This document shows, in pieces, positions 24,228-35,870 of a DNA stretch of 64,000 bases. The position numbers and the translations under genes are program-made. This stretch comes from Symbiodinium natans (Eukaryota > Sar > Dinophyceae > Suessiales > Symbiodiniaceae). The stretch spans positions 932,472 through 996,471 of the forward strand of contig CAJNDS010001112.1 in the NCBI GenBank assembly GCA_905221605.1. Direction: 5' to 3'. The notes under the pieces are model-generated. The model saw only the letters and a program-made list of their open reading frames with translations. It was not told where the DNA came from and did not search any database. How positions within the stretch are numbered: the first letter of the stretch is position 1; each line of letters opens with the position of its first letter.

Positions 24228-27200
24228 CAAGATGGCCATGAGCGACATGTACAAGGACGTCGCATCAAATGGTCAAAGCAGTGTTCGCAGGCACTTTTGC
24301 AAGGATGCTAACCATGGGTTTAGGGTTTAGGGTTTAGGGTGTCCCCTACCCTTGTTGCTCCCTCCACTGAAGCATGGACGAAGGGACCCGTGAAATCCAT
24401 GCTCTTGGTTGGCTATGGGGGACAACTTGTCATGCAACACACTGCAGATCAGATGTGCGACCTTTAGCTAAGGAAAGAAGTGCACGAAGAGAACCACTTG
24501 GCTGCTCGGAGAGATTTAAGAAAATCGGCACGTCAACCCCAAGCACTCCCACAAAGTAACTTTGTGGGTGCCGCTCAAGTTCAGGCAGGCTTCTGAATCA
24601 TTGGCTTGGCGTAGATTCCGCCACAAACCATCATAAGAAGCCTGAGCAGACCCGACACAAGTTCACAAACCGCTGGCATCTCGGGCGGATGCTGCTGCTC
24701 GTCGTTAGCCACCAATCGGTGGTGATTGCGAAGGGTTTGGGAATCTCAGGTGTGCAGAAGGGTTTAGGGTTTAGGGCTTCCCAGGGTGCCCCGCTTTGGT
24801 GTAAGGGGGTTTGCACGGCATCCTACACTACTTTTGTACAAAAGTGACAACAGGTACTATCCACAGAAGACGTGGCACGTCTCAACCTCCGGAGAATTTG
24901 AATTCCGCCTCCTGACATGTAGCCATACGAACTGGACTCACTAACTCCACCTTCCCCAGACATCAAACCACCTGACCCTCCCCCCTTCTTGAATAGTTGG
25001 TTGCGGTTCTGAATACACACGACTGAAAGTGTGGGTGTGTGTGTGGGGGGTGGGCTAGGCAAGTCAAGTTTTGTCATCATGTTTTTAGAGGGCAGCTCCC
25101 GAAGGATAACCCCTCAACTCAAGCCTCAACCCTAACCCCTCAAACCCTAAACATTAAAATCCCGCAGGCAAAAAACCCAGAAACCTTCTTAAGCCAGGGC
25201 TGCTGCTACAAACCCTAAACCCTAAACCCTAAACCCGAAGTGAAGTGAAGCCGGGCTTCGATATCATTGGGCTCGGCAGGCCCAGCGTGCCTAGGAACCC
25301 GCACAGGGCTTGCGCTCGGTCAAAAGTGGGGGCATCATGGCGGCTTTAGGGGCTTTAAGGTTTAGGGTTTAGGGTTTAGGGGGTTTAGGGGGTTTAGGGT
25401 TTAGGGGGTTTAGGGTTTAGGGGCTTAGGGTTTGGGATTTGGGGTATAGGGAGGGTTTAGGGATGGCAAAGTGAAGTTGAGGGGACGAGGCTCTCAGGGC
25501 CACACAAACTCTGTGGATTCTAAGGCCTGGGTTGAGGGGCTGAAGGTAGGGTTTAGGGTTTAGGGTTTAGGGTTTAGGGTTTAGGGTTTAGGGTTTAGGG
25601 TTTAGGGTTTAGGGTTTAGGGTTTAGGGTTTAGGGTTTAGGGTTTAGGGTTTAGGGGGTCTTCGAGAACGCAATCGGCTTCTCTGTCCGGGGCGATCACG
25701 AGTCAGTGGGACTACATGCGCAAGTACTTACATATGCAACAATGACGTCGCGCATGTAGGTCAGCTTTCTACACCCACATGAGAATGAAGGTTTGGGACG
25801 TTTTTGCCCCCCCAGGCAAGGACAACACCCCACTTCCGGCTGCCACATACTGTGAGCCAATTGGCGCAAAGGTTGTTTCACGGACCTTCAAACCAATAGG
25901 GTGAAGGAAGCACCCAGCAACATCCAAAAATCTCGCATCACCTGACGATCCCTAAGCCCTAGACCCTTTTTGCTAAACTAGTTCATGGTTGGGATAGGAT
26001 TCTAAATATCTAAATTTCTATTCCTTGTTGAGTTCAAGTACCCTTAAACATGTAAAATGTGACCCCGCTATGATTCAGGAACCCTAAACTATCATCCTGA
26101 GTCCCAGTGGCTGATCGAAGAGCACCCCCGACGTGCGCGCGTGGGCCGCGGAGTCTCGCGGCAAAAGAAAGCGCTGTACCCTGGGATCGGGCAGCTTAGG
26201 GCTTGGGCGTCCTTGGGGTTTGCAAGCCCGAGAAGAGAATGTAATTCCTATGAAGGTTTAAAAGTGACTACCTGCTTTTGCGCCCGGAACGCTCGCTGGA
26301 ATTTGCGTCGCATCCCTCATGGCAAGTCAAGTGCTGTAGTGTGCTCCCAATTGCTTCGCAAACCCTTAACCCTGACCTGTAACCCTAGACCATAAAAACC
26401 CCCAGGTTCGGGTGCTTCAGAGAGGCCCCATGCTCAGGGTGCATAGAACTTGTGGAAGCTCTAAAAGCGAGTTTACGGTTTAGAGTTTACGAATTAACCC
26501 TCCCCAGTTTTCGCCAGGAGCTCTCTGACGTGCCTGGAACGGGATTGCATGCAACTTACCCCCTGAGGGCCGAGAAAGAAACACAGGCTTCTGAGTACAT
26601 CTCGCACATGTCTCCCAGGCAACTGTGTTAAATCTGCAACCAGCCCTACCGGGGCCCTACTACACTCTTGGCAAATAGCCTTGACATGCCACTTTAGCTC
26701 CTGCAACAAAACCCTAAACATCCCTTAGCTAGGGTTTCGGGCTTAGCCCTGAAACCCGAAAAGCCCTAGAAATCCGATAACATCCCGCAGAAAGAGCCCG
26801 GTGAACCCAACTCAGGTCGCGTCTTCCCTACGGCGGACTCGGTTCCTTCAGAGCCTTGGCAAACTGTGGGCTGTTGGGGGGGAGGGGGCGAGGGCAGGGC
26901 GGGGGATTCAGGGTTTGGCACGCTTTCTCTGCTGGTAGTCCACAGCACCCCGTTGTTTTCCGAGGCCGCAGGGTTTAGGGCTCAGGTTTCCTGGTTCGAG
27001 GTTTGGGGGTGTTTCTTGCTTCGGGTCAGGGGTGTGACTGCCCTAAACCCTAAACCCTAAACGCTCCAGCTTCAGGTTCTCAGAGCCATTGTATGGGGCC
27101 GCCTTTAGACTGTCGTTATGCCCCCTCCTCCCCGTAAACCCTCAATATTGAGGAAGCCGATATTTCAGAAGATTGAGGGTTTAGGGTTTGAAGGGTTACC

Positions 27201-30200
27201 ATTCTGGAACTCAGCAACCAAAAACCCTCTTTTTTTGAGTATGCTTGTAAGGCTCAGTACCGAGGTCCCTAAACCCTAAACCCTAAACCCTAAACCCTAA
27301 ACCCTAAACCCCAAACCCTAAACCCCCAGCCCGAGGTCATCACCGAGGCCAGGTGATGAATTCGGAAAAAGCTTCCACGGAACCTCGGGGGCAACCCTAA
27401 ACCCTAAACCCTACAGGGGCTTTGGCTGTTGTTGTTGGTCGATCTTTGGGCTGATTACTTACTGGTAGGGTTTAAGGTTTAGGGTTTAGGGTTTAGGGTT
27501 TAGGGTATAGGGTTTAGGGTTTAGGGTTTAAGGTTTAGGGTTGCCACCCAGCCTCTACCCAACAGAAGCAACCAGTACAAGCCTCGCAGCAAGTCAAGAT
27601 ACCCCCGAGCAGCTGGTAAGGTTTAGGGTTTAGGGTTTCGGGTTGAGGGTTCAGGGTTCAGGGTTCAGGGTTTAGGAGAATTTGCACATGTGGGCCCACT
27701 CCGCGTGCTCGCGTGCATGTGCCACAGAACGCCCTGTCAGTATCTTTCTAAACTCCCTCTGCTCACTTTCGTCTCAACTGCCCGCGAATCTTTTACAATG
27801 CCACGAAACTTCGATGGGCTTTAAACCTCGAGAAACGGTCCTCACCTTAGACCAAGTAGGCCAAGCAACCACAAACCTGGGATTCAAAAATCATTGTTAT
27901 ATTGTACTATTTTAGAGTACTCTGAAACTATACTATTCTTATTATGCTGGTGTACTATATTTACAACACATAACATTATCTTACATTGCTTTGCTACTTT
28001 ATTTTTCATGCTGCTGTGTTCCTATATTTATATTACTTACTATTTTACTGTTTACTGCATGACACAAATACAATGATACTATGTTACTAGGGTACTATAT
28101 CACTACATTACTACCTTACTATGCTACTATATTACTATATCACTATATTACTATATTACTATATTACTATATTACTATATCACTATATTACTATATTACT
28201 ATATTACTATATAACTATATTACTATATTACTACATGACTATATGACTACATGACTACATTACCATATTTCGATATTACGATATTGCGATATTACAATAT
28301 TACTATATTACTATTTATTATATTGCTATATCACTATATTACCATATTACGATAGTTCTTTGTTTCTATATACTCTCATATTGCTATCTTACTACATCAT
28401 CCCAAAAAGAGCCCCATATTGCTTAATGAAGGCATATTCCTTAAATCATATAGGGATCCTTCATATGATTTAAGGTATATTCCTTAATTAAGCCATATTG
28501 GGCTCTTTGGGATTATCTTCTGGCAGGCCACTTCGAGAAGCCGTCTGAGTACAGGAGAGGAATCGAAGGCCTGGTGCCTGACCAGGGCGATTCGTCAAAT
28601 CCTTTTTTTCAGGGTTTGGGGTTTAGGGTTTAGGGTTGAGGGTTTAGCCTAACATAGACCCCCCCCCCGCCCGAGATCCCCAACAACTACCCGCACTAGC
28701 CTTTGAGACTTTGAGATGCAGGAAGCAACGCCCCCCCTGAATGCATTTAGTAAGGAGCGCTTGGCACTTGGCAAGGCATGCCCCCAGGAGCCCAACATTG
28801 CTTAATTAAGGAATATTCCTTACATCATATAGGGATCCTTAATGTGATTTCAGGTATATTCCTTGATTAAGCTATATATTGGGCTCTTTGGGTGTGTCGT
28901 AGGGTTATGGTGCTGGAACTTTCGACGGGACACCCGCAGCGGCACTCTGTAAGGGCGTGGGGGGTCGGTTTTAAGGGGGCCTTAGTTGGTTTTATTATAG
29001 GGTTTGGGCAACTTGGGCAATTCCATGGTGACCCCTTCCAAACCATCCTCGGGCTGCGGCTACACTGCGAAACCAACCAAAAAACCAACGAAGCCCTAAA
29101 CCCCTAGACCGTATATACAAACCCTGTTAGCTTCTTAAGTAACTTGGACCCTAGGCGCCTTCTACTTGAGCCCGCAACCCTTGTAGACCCTAACCCAACG
29201 CAAACCCCTTTGCATCAACACCCTTGCGTCCCTGCCTCTTGCTACCACAGGGAACCATGCTATAATAAGGGTATCCATTTTTGGGTTGGTTACTGGGATG
29301 TTCCCCCTTATACTAACAGTCCTTGCTAAAGATGAGGAGAGAGGGTGTTATATTCCCTGTTAAGGGCTGTTAGTATAGGGGGGGGGAACATCCCAAGTTG
29401 GCTACTTCATAAGGGAACCTTGAACCAAAAACTAAACCCTAAACCCTAAACCCTGAACCCTAAACCCTAAACCCTATACCCAAAACTCAAAACCCAGAAC
29501 CCTAAACCCTACTGGACTACCAAGACCTCCATCTCCATCTCCTCCTTTGACTCAGCCATGATTGCATCCCCTCGGCAAAGGCTTGCCCGATCCCAAAGGG
29601 CCCTAAACCCTAAACCCTAAACCCTAAACCCTAAACCCTAAACCCTAAACCCTAAACCCTAAACCCTAAACCCTAAACCCACCTAGAAAGTAGCAAGTAG
29701 GGTTTCCATAGTAGGAGTTACCATTATGGTTTGGGTCAGTGTCCCCCATATAGCTACTTTGGGGATGCCGGTTCTGGGCCACCGCGGTCAGGGCCTCTGG
29801 CCGTTAGGGATGTTCTTAGCTGCTGAGTTCATAGGTTTAGGGTTCAGGGGCTTAGTGTACACTTTCAGTTCTAGAGGGGGTTAGAGTATCCAGAAAAGTG
29901 TAAAGTGTACTCATTCAGCTACTATGTTTTAGAGTGCATCTGATTTTTTCGTTGCGCGTGGCACCGAATACGAATAATGGGTATATATATGTTAAGCAAG
30001 AATAGGGTATTCCTTCGTAGCCCAGTAACGTTTTTAAAGTGAGGGTACCCTTCGTTTGCTTGGACCATGGCGGCGAATTCCTTGCAAACTCAGAGCGGCA
30101 CGTCCGGGTCAGTTCCCTCGTCTCCTGGGCGGAAGCAAATAAAGAGACTGCGAGTAACCCTGAACCCTTTTCTCAAGGGGTCCGAAGTACTTATATGGGG

Positions 30201-33200
30201 GACACTGACCCAAACCATCATCAAAATTCCTACTACTTTCTACTATATAGGTAGACTTAGGGTTTAGGCTTCAGGGTTTAGGGTGTAGGCTATGGAAACC
30301 CTACTTGCTATTATATAGGTACTTAGGACCCTTTGGGTGGTTTAGGGTTTAGGGTTTAGGGTTTAGGGTTTAGGGTAATTTTATTGAACCCAGACTCTTG
30401 ACGTCAGCTACCGTAAACCCGCAACCCTTGAACCCGGGCTCTGTCAGGTACACTGGACCCGAAGCCCTTTTTTGAAGCCGGCTAAGCCCCAAACCCTAAA
30501 CCCTGAACCCTGAACCCTGAACCCTGAACCCTAAACCCTAAACCCTAAACCCTAAACCCTAACCCCCCCCCCCCCCCCAAAAAAAAAAAAAAAAAAAGAA
30601 GGGGGGGATCCAAAGGGGCCTCCAGGAGTGCTCCGAGGCGACCAAGTGCCGCCTTCGTCGACCTGCGTTGGCTCGAAGATGGGCGGCTGAATGGCGTGGA
30701 CTTCCCCCCATGCTCGTTGGGTAAGGGTTTAGGGTTTAGGGTTTAGGGTTTAGGGTTTAGGGTTTAGGGTTTAGGGTTTAGGGTTTAGGGTTTAGGGTTT
30801 AGGGTTTAGGGTTTGGGGTTTAGGGTTTAGGGTTTAGGGTTTAGGGTCTGGATCGAAGGCTTGGGATCCCAAGTCTGAGCAGCTCGCTGCTACTCCGTTT
30901 CCAGCTGGGATTTAAGTTCTTAGTAGCCCAGCAACCATACTATGATAAGGGCACCCTTTTTTTGGAATAAGGGACCAATAAGGGAACCTAGATCCAAAAA
31001 AAGGGTAAAGGGTGAGAGTTTGTTTAGGGTCGCAAGGCAGGCTGGTTGGAGAGTTTCTTGCTGCAACAAACAGCCATTTCCTAGGTCGTCGATGTCCCGT
31101 TTTCGGAAGGCCCCTGTCAAGAGCCACGTCCAGCTTTCCAGCAGGCAAGAACTGTCCCAAACCCGACACCCTAACTGTCCTAAACCCTAAACCCTAAACC
31201 CTAAACCCTAACCCCTGAAACCTAAACCCTACATCCCAAACCAACAGCCGTTTTCATGGTAACCCTCGATCCAGGCCTCTCCGAGCGAAGGGTCGAAGGA
31301 CCTTCGGGTTAAGGGTTTGGGGTTTAGGGCTTGGGGAAAAGGCCGGTGTCCACCGGATTGAATCAGGATCAGCTTGGTCTGTGGTCGGCGCCCAAACCCT
31401 AAACCCTAAACCCTAAGCCCTAAACCCTAAACCCTAGACCGTGACTATCCTCCAAGCCGAGACACCCCACGGCTTCCATTTGTAGCCAGCCTTGGTAGCC
31501 CAGCAACCATCTTTAAAAAAACACACACCTTTTTCTGGTCGGGCTTAGGGTTTAGGGTTTAGGGGCCTACTTTTATGAGGGAGCCCAGAACCAAAAAAAA
31601 GGGTAACGGGTACCCTTTCTTTCTTTTTTTTGCTTGGTTGCTCTACAGGGGAACCTCTGAACCCCCGAAACAAAAACGAGGCAAAAGGGCACCACTGGGC
31701 TGCCACCCTAACCCGAAACCCGAAACCCGAAACCCGAAACCCGAAACCCTAAACCCGAAACCCTAAACCCTAAACCCTAATTAAACCCTAAACCCTAATT
31801 AAACCCTAAACCCTAAACCTTAAACCCTAAACCCTTTTGTCTTTAGCTGCCCAAGCAGCAAAGCCACGGCAGCCATGTCCAGGCGCGACCGCGCATCCAT
31901 CCGGCCCACAGGGGAAGGGGGCGGCCGATGCTTCCGTTGCTTCCGAGCTTTAGGGGGGTTTAGGGTTTAGGGCTTTTGGGGGTAACCTCTTTGTGGCTCA
32001 GATGAACCCTAAAAAAGGGATTTATGGCTCAGAATAGGGATTCTGGTGGTAAAGGGATTTATATGGCTCATCATAGGGATTCTGGTGGTATAGGGCAATA
32101 TGACCCCAATTGTTGGGTTCAATGTGGTCCCCAAATATAACTTGGCCTAAATGAAGTCGGGGCGGAGAGGCCTCGCCGCGGGGATTGGCCGCACTACGCG
32201 TGACTTTGCTTAGCAAGACTCCATGCCGAAACTTTTCGAGTGCATCTTTGGCTTGGGGGATTCATAATGAATTGTCGTAGTCACATGATGCAACGGATGT
32301 GGGCTATTGTGGGCTACTGCTCAAGTCAGTCTCAGCGATGTTCATGAGTTTCATGATCTGAGCCAATTCCTGATACGAAGTGCATGTCTAGGATGGCCCT
32401 TACAACCCTCTGAAAGAAAATCCTGAACATGATCCTCTTGAACCCAAGAAGGGAATACAAACAAATGTCCCCAAGGCCTACCGAGATATTGCCCGAAGTT
32501 CAGCCGGCAAGAGACCCAGATCTTCCAAAACACCTCGATTAAGGAATATACCCTAATTCATCAGAATGATCCTGAGTCTGAATCAGGGCATATTCCCCTA
32601 AACCCTAAACCCTAAACCCCAAACCCTAAACCCTAAACGCTGAACCTTAATCAAGGGGTTTTGGAAGATCCGGGGAGCGCATGGCTCGCGTGTCAGAAGA
32701 CAAAGCCGGCGCCAGCAAAGTGAGAGAGACGGAGCCTGTAACTTCCCAAGGGGCTTTAGGTAGTTAGGGTTTAGGGTTTAGGGTTTAGGGTCGCGTGGCA
32801 TGAAAGTCCCATGGCGGTACATCGACAGCACGCCTCCACCTTGCCCCTAGCTCCCAAGAATGTCCCTAAACCCGAAACCCTAGACCCTAAACCCTAGATC
32901 TTGAAGCATCCCCCTCGGACATGGCCCTTCCTGGGTAGCCAACCATGGCTAGTCATCTAACTGAGTATTATAGTTACATGCGCTTAAAGATTCGCTATGA
33001 TTCACTTGTCAATAGGGCAATGTGAGAAACACTCACAAGCGCTTCCCACCTAAAGGGGGCGCACTCATGTGGGCGATCCGAAGAAAGGCGAACTGACCAG
33101 CTCCGCTACTTAAGTGCAGCTTGCAGGTAGGTTTAGGGTTTAGGGTTTAGGGTTTAGGGTTTAGGGTACTAGAAACCCAAGCCACTCCGCAAGCCCGTGT

Positions 33201-35740
33201 CCACACCCGTCGCAAACCCTCTTATTGCACGTTGCTTCCTTGTCATGAGCAGTGACTTCGGGAACTAGCTTTGTAGACGGCTGCTTAAAGAAACACCCAA
33301 GGTCCCACACGAACTGGATTTGCACATATAAATAAATAAATATAAATAAATATATATATATATATAATGATTCATTTCATATGCTTGGGAACTCAGCCCA
33401 GACCCCTGAACAAATCATGTGCCTCACCTCACGTCCGCTTCCTGGGCAGGTGTCGCAACCTCCGGGCACTCGGCTGTCTTTGTCGCACATCGTCAATGTT
33501 GTGAGTGCGCTGAGGTTAGGGTCAGCGTAATGAGGGGTCCAGACTAGATTTTTGAAATCATTGCGGTTTGAAAGATTTCTTGTTTATTGTGCTGGGTGGG
33601 GGGGGGGGGGCGGGGAATGGCTTGTGCTAACGGACCAGCATGCCCCACGCGTTTTGGGCTTAGGAATTCAGGATTGGGTTCAAAAAGATACTGCGGGCCA
33701 TGGCAACCTACCACATTCCAAGAAGGGTTTGAATGTCAAAGCCACAGCGAATTATGGGCTCAGAGTTCAAGATCTGCCTCGCTGAGGACACCTCCCCATA
33801 CCATAAGGCTTAAACCCTAAACCCTAAACCCTAAACCCTATAAGGTCACACCAAGATATATGCTTGGCCCTGGTTGCGAAGCGGGGGTTCCCGCTTCCTA
33901 CCCAGAACTACCTCTGAACATTTTGAAAATTAGGGTTTAGGGTTTAGGGTTTGTTGGCCCCACAGTTTCGGAAACCCAAATGCCCTAACTAGAGCCTACT
34001 GGCCGTCGTTTCTTAGGGTATTGTTGCATGGTCCCTTAGTATGGGCCCTTAAAGGGGGACCCCCCTTAGTACCCTAAACAACCCAAGGGCCCATGCATCC
34101 GAACCCTTAACGGAGGGAAGGAAGCAGAGGGGCCCATAAAACTACCCTTAGAGTTTCGATGCCGGCCTTCTTTTGTCTTTTGTCACTAGCACTTGTTGGC
34201 TTGGTTGCATCCTCTTTAAAAGGGCGCCTGCCCGTTAGGCCACTGCATGATTCCCTCGAACCAAGCCTTAGGAGATTTAAGTAATGAAGCTCGCTTCCTG
34301 CAATTCGCTTGCCGGCCGCGACGTGCATGTCGGCCCAGTGATCAGCAGAAGTGGCACGGGACAGTGTTCGCAAGAACTCGCAAACAACAAGCCAGCCAGG
34401 TGTCACAATCACGTGGCTGAAATGGGAGCATCTCATGCAATACCTGTGCCACGCGACATCTGTCGATAAATGTATCACGTGGCGTGAGTAACATGTGAAG
34501 ACACAGCGCTATGCTGTGCTAGCCTTTGCTTCTGATGAGCGGCCGTGCAACAGGCCGAAATGTCAGCTTCTTGTTGCAAGTGCCTACGCGGCGGCTTCGT
34601 CATGGGATCTTACCACAGCTCACTCACGTGCACATGAAAAAGAGTTAACCGCCGTCAGAAAAGCAGCACACCGAAAATCTTCACAAAGGATAGGGGCCTG
34701 GGATTCTGAATCACAGAGCACCCCCCCCACCCCCCCCACCGCGTAACAAAAACATAAGCTAATAGCAATGGTATGTTTAGTAGTATACAGTATGAAGGAC
34801 GGACTATGTTGGGTCGCTGGAAAAGTACTGAATCATTGAGCGGACAGAGGTAGTTGCTTGTCCCGGCATGCTGCAACTGACCTATACACATCGCGGCACG
34901 CCCCAGCTGTCGTGAGCCGCGTACTGCTGTCACTTTGGGGAATGCTCTCAAGTAGGAATCCCATTGTGTCACCCTAAGCTGTGTAAGGATCATCGCCAAA
35001 CGAGACAGGGGATCTTACTTCAGAGGCAGTATCCCACTTGAATACCCAAAGAGCCCAATATTGCTTAATTAAGGAATATTCCTTAAATCATATAGGGATC
35101 CTTAATATGATTTAAGCTATATTGCTTAATTAAGCTATTTTGGGCTCTTTGGGTACTGCCTTGAGATCACTTGAGAGACACATCGCATCACCATGCGCAT
35201 CACGTTCTCTGAAGCTGTCAATTGGCATCCCCGGCTGTTGCGGGAAACTAAACATGGGTTTAGGGTTTAGGGTTTAGGGATAGTGTGGGCAAAGTAACTC
35301 GAATTCTGGCTGGTATCAGACCCAGACCTCCATCTCCGAAGAGGCACGTGTCCGCCTCTTCCGATGTCGCCAGTTGTGGACCACAGTTCTCAGCAAGACC
35401 TTTGGGGTTTAGGGTTTGGGGCTTAGGGTTTAGGGTTTAGGACCTCTCGAACTTAAGGAAGCCTTCGACGTAAGAAGGTGAAGAAAGCACAAGGAAAGCC
35501 CTACCGTCGGCCCACTGGCACTAGTAGAACACGCAGAGAAATTTATCAGAGCTCAAGTGGCGCAGGCCTTTTGCTTAGGGTTTTGGGTTAGAGGGTTTAG
35601 GGTTTAGGGTTTAGTTTAGAAGGCTCCGGGCTGGAAAAACCTCGGCGGTCGGTCATACAAACCGTCAGACCCTCAGCCAAGGGGGGGCAGGAGGCGGCTG
35701 GTGAAAAACTTCCACCAACAACAAAGGTTGAGTCTTTTCG
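24228..35740 (+). CDS. Unrecognised multi-exon gene
   Basis: Between telomeric tracts and fold-back elements the plus strand has about 20 short open islands with ordinary amino-acid text. Examples: 24228-24310 MAMSDMYKDVASNGQSS; 24346-24465 WTKGPVKSMLLVGYGGQLV; 24632-24740 RHKFTNRWHLGRMLLLVVS; 25658-25730 VFENAIGFSVRGDHESVGL; 26100-26195 SQWLIEEHPRRARVGRGVS; 28513-28600 GHFEKPSEYRRGIEGLV; 30640-30722 SAAFVDLRWLEDGRLNGVDF; 32682-32750 MARVSEDKAGASKVRETEPV; 33175-33290 KPKPLRKPVSTPVANPLIAR; 35285-35400 VGKVTRILAGIRPRPPSP; 35633-35740 EKPRRSVIQTVRPSAKGGQ. I recognise no domain. It could be more than one gene, and some islands are also open on the other strand. Confidence 0.35.
25548..25656 (+). 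repeat. Telomere-type tract (TTTAGGG)n
   Basis: About 15 perfect units. Nearby tracts with variants: 25360-25450, 27268-27328, 27470-27542, 29603-29690, 30500-30562 and 31715-31836. Confidence 0.85.
27890..28395. repeat. AT-rich microsatellite
   Basis: Tandem TATTACTA and related 8-12-mers, for example ACTATATTACTATATTACTA, with drift to ACATGACT and TATTACGA. No coding sense. Confidence 0.8.
28401..28511. mobile_element. FB1 element
   Basis: Ends CCCAAAAAGAGCCC and GGGCTCTTTGGG. Follows the AT microsatellite and directly precedes the plus-strand exon starting near 28521. Confidence 0.55.
28714..28948 (+). CDS. Two exons joined across an FB1 intron
   Basis: Exon one (to 28775) reads MQEATPPLNAFSKERLALGK and ends AAG|GCATGC. 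Exon two (28903-28948) follows GTCGTAG and reads GYGAGTFDGTPAAAL before GTAAGG, a good GT donor. The join is in phase 0. It is part of the plus-strand gene. Confidence 0.4.
28783..28892. mobile_element. FB1 element filling an intron
   Basis: Ends CCCAGGAGCCC and GGGCTCTTTGGG. It occupies nearly all of the predicted GC-AG intron 28776-28902 of the plus-strand gene. Confidence 0.55.
29248..29518. mobile_element. FB4 element with two inserts
   Basis: CTACCACAGGGAACCATGC to CCCTACTGGACTACC. It carries FB3 at 29294-29396 and a CCCTAAA tract near 29433-29510. Confidence 0.5.
29294..29396. mobile_element. FB3 element nested in FB4
   Basis: Ends TGGGATGTTCCCCCTTATAC and its complement around CTGTTAG arms. 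Flanked by GTTGGTTAC (29285-29293) and GTTGGCTAC (29397-29405), the sequence that is single in other FB4 copies. The first is thus a target duplication with one mismatch. Confidence 0.6.
30724..30846 (+). repeat. Telomere-type tract (TTTAGGG)n
   Basis: About 17 units, one with GGGGTTT. Follows the plus-strand exon-like island at 30.62-30.72 kb. Confidence 0.85.
30920..31015. mobile_element. FB4 element, right end lost
   Basis: TAGTAGCCCAGCAACCATAC, AAGGGCACCC, AAGGGAACCT and AAAGGGTAAAGGGT are recognisable; the ACTGGGCTACC end is missing. A shorter fragment lies at 30018-30060. Confidence 0.45.
31494..31712. mobile_element. FB4 element, expanded
   Basis: GGTAGCCCAGCAACC to CACTGGGCTGCC with a telomeric tract inside (31551-31584) and a repeated GGGTACCCTTTCTTTC-type arm. 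Confidence 0.5.
32519..32670. mobile_element. FB2 element with telomeric insert
   Basis: Ends GATCTTCCAAAACACC and GGGGTTTTGGAAGATC. About 45 bp of CCCTAAA repeats sits between GCATATTCC and TTAATCAAGG, which are adjacent in intact copies. Confidence 0.6.
34105..35040. other. Non-repetitive stretch, no clear gene
   Basis: Largely free of telomeric repeat. Both strands hold 80-120-codon frames (minus 34107-34478, plus 34495-34746), but none is convincing. It could hold exons or unique intergenic DNA. Confidence 0.3.
35045..35153. mobile_element. FB1 element
   Basis: A 109-bp hairpin with perfect 12-bp ends. No direct repeat seen; the flanks are instead inverted (GGCAGTA / TACTGCC). Confidence 0.55.
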
Positions 35741-35870
35741 GCGGAAGTTTAGGGTTTAGGGTTTATATAGGGTTTAGGGATCGGATCGGACTGCGTCAAA
35801 GTTCAGAGAACGTCGGCTAGGCACGCTTTGGCCTGACAAAAACATGCACTGTATAAATATATAATTAGGC

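Noticed and set aside
25548-25656. A chromosome end
   Set aside because: Telomere-type tracts occur in both orientations throughout the window with unique sequence on both sides, so they are interstitial.
27890-28395. CRISPR-like or coding array
   Set aside because: The short AT units vary and have no spacers; it is a simple microsatellite.
35045-35153. Target duplication around this FB1 copy
   Set aside because: The flanks share no direct repeat; GGCAGTA/TACTGCC is inverted and may be an older hairpin or chance.
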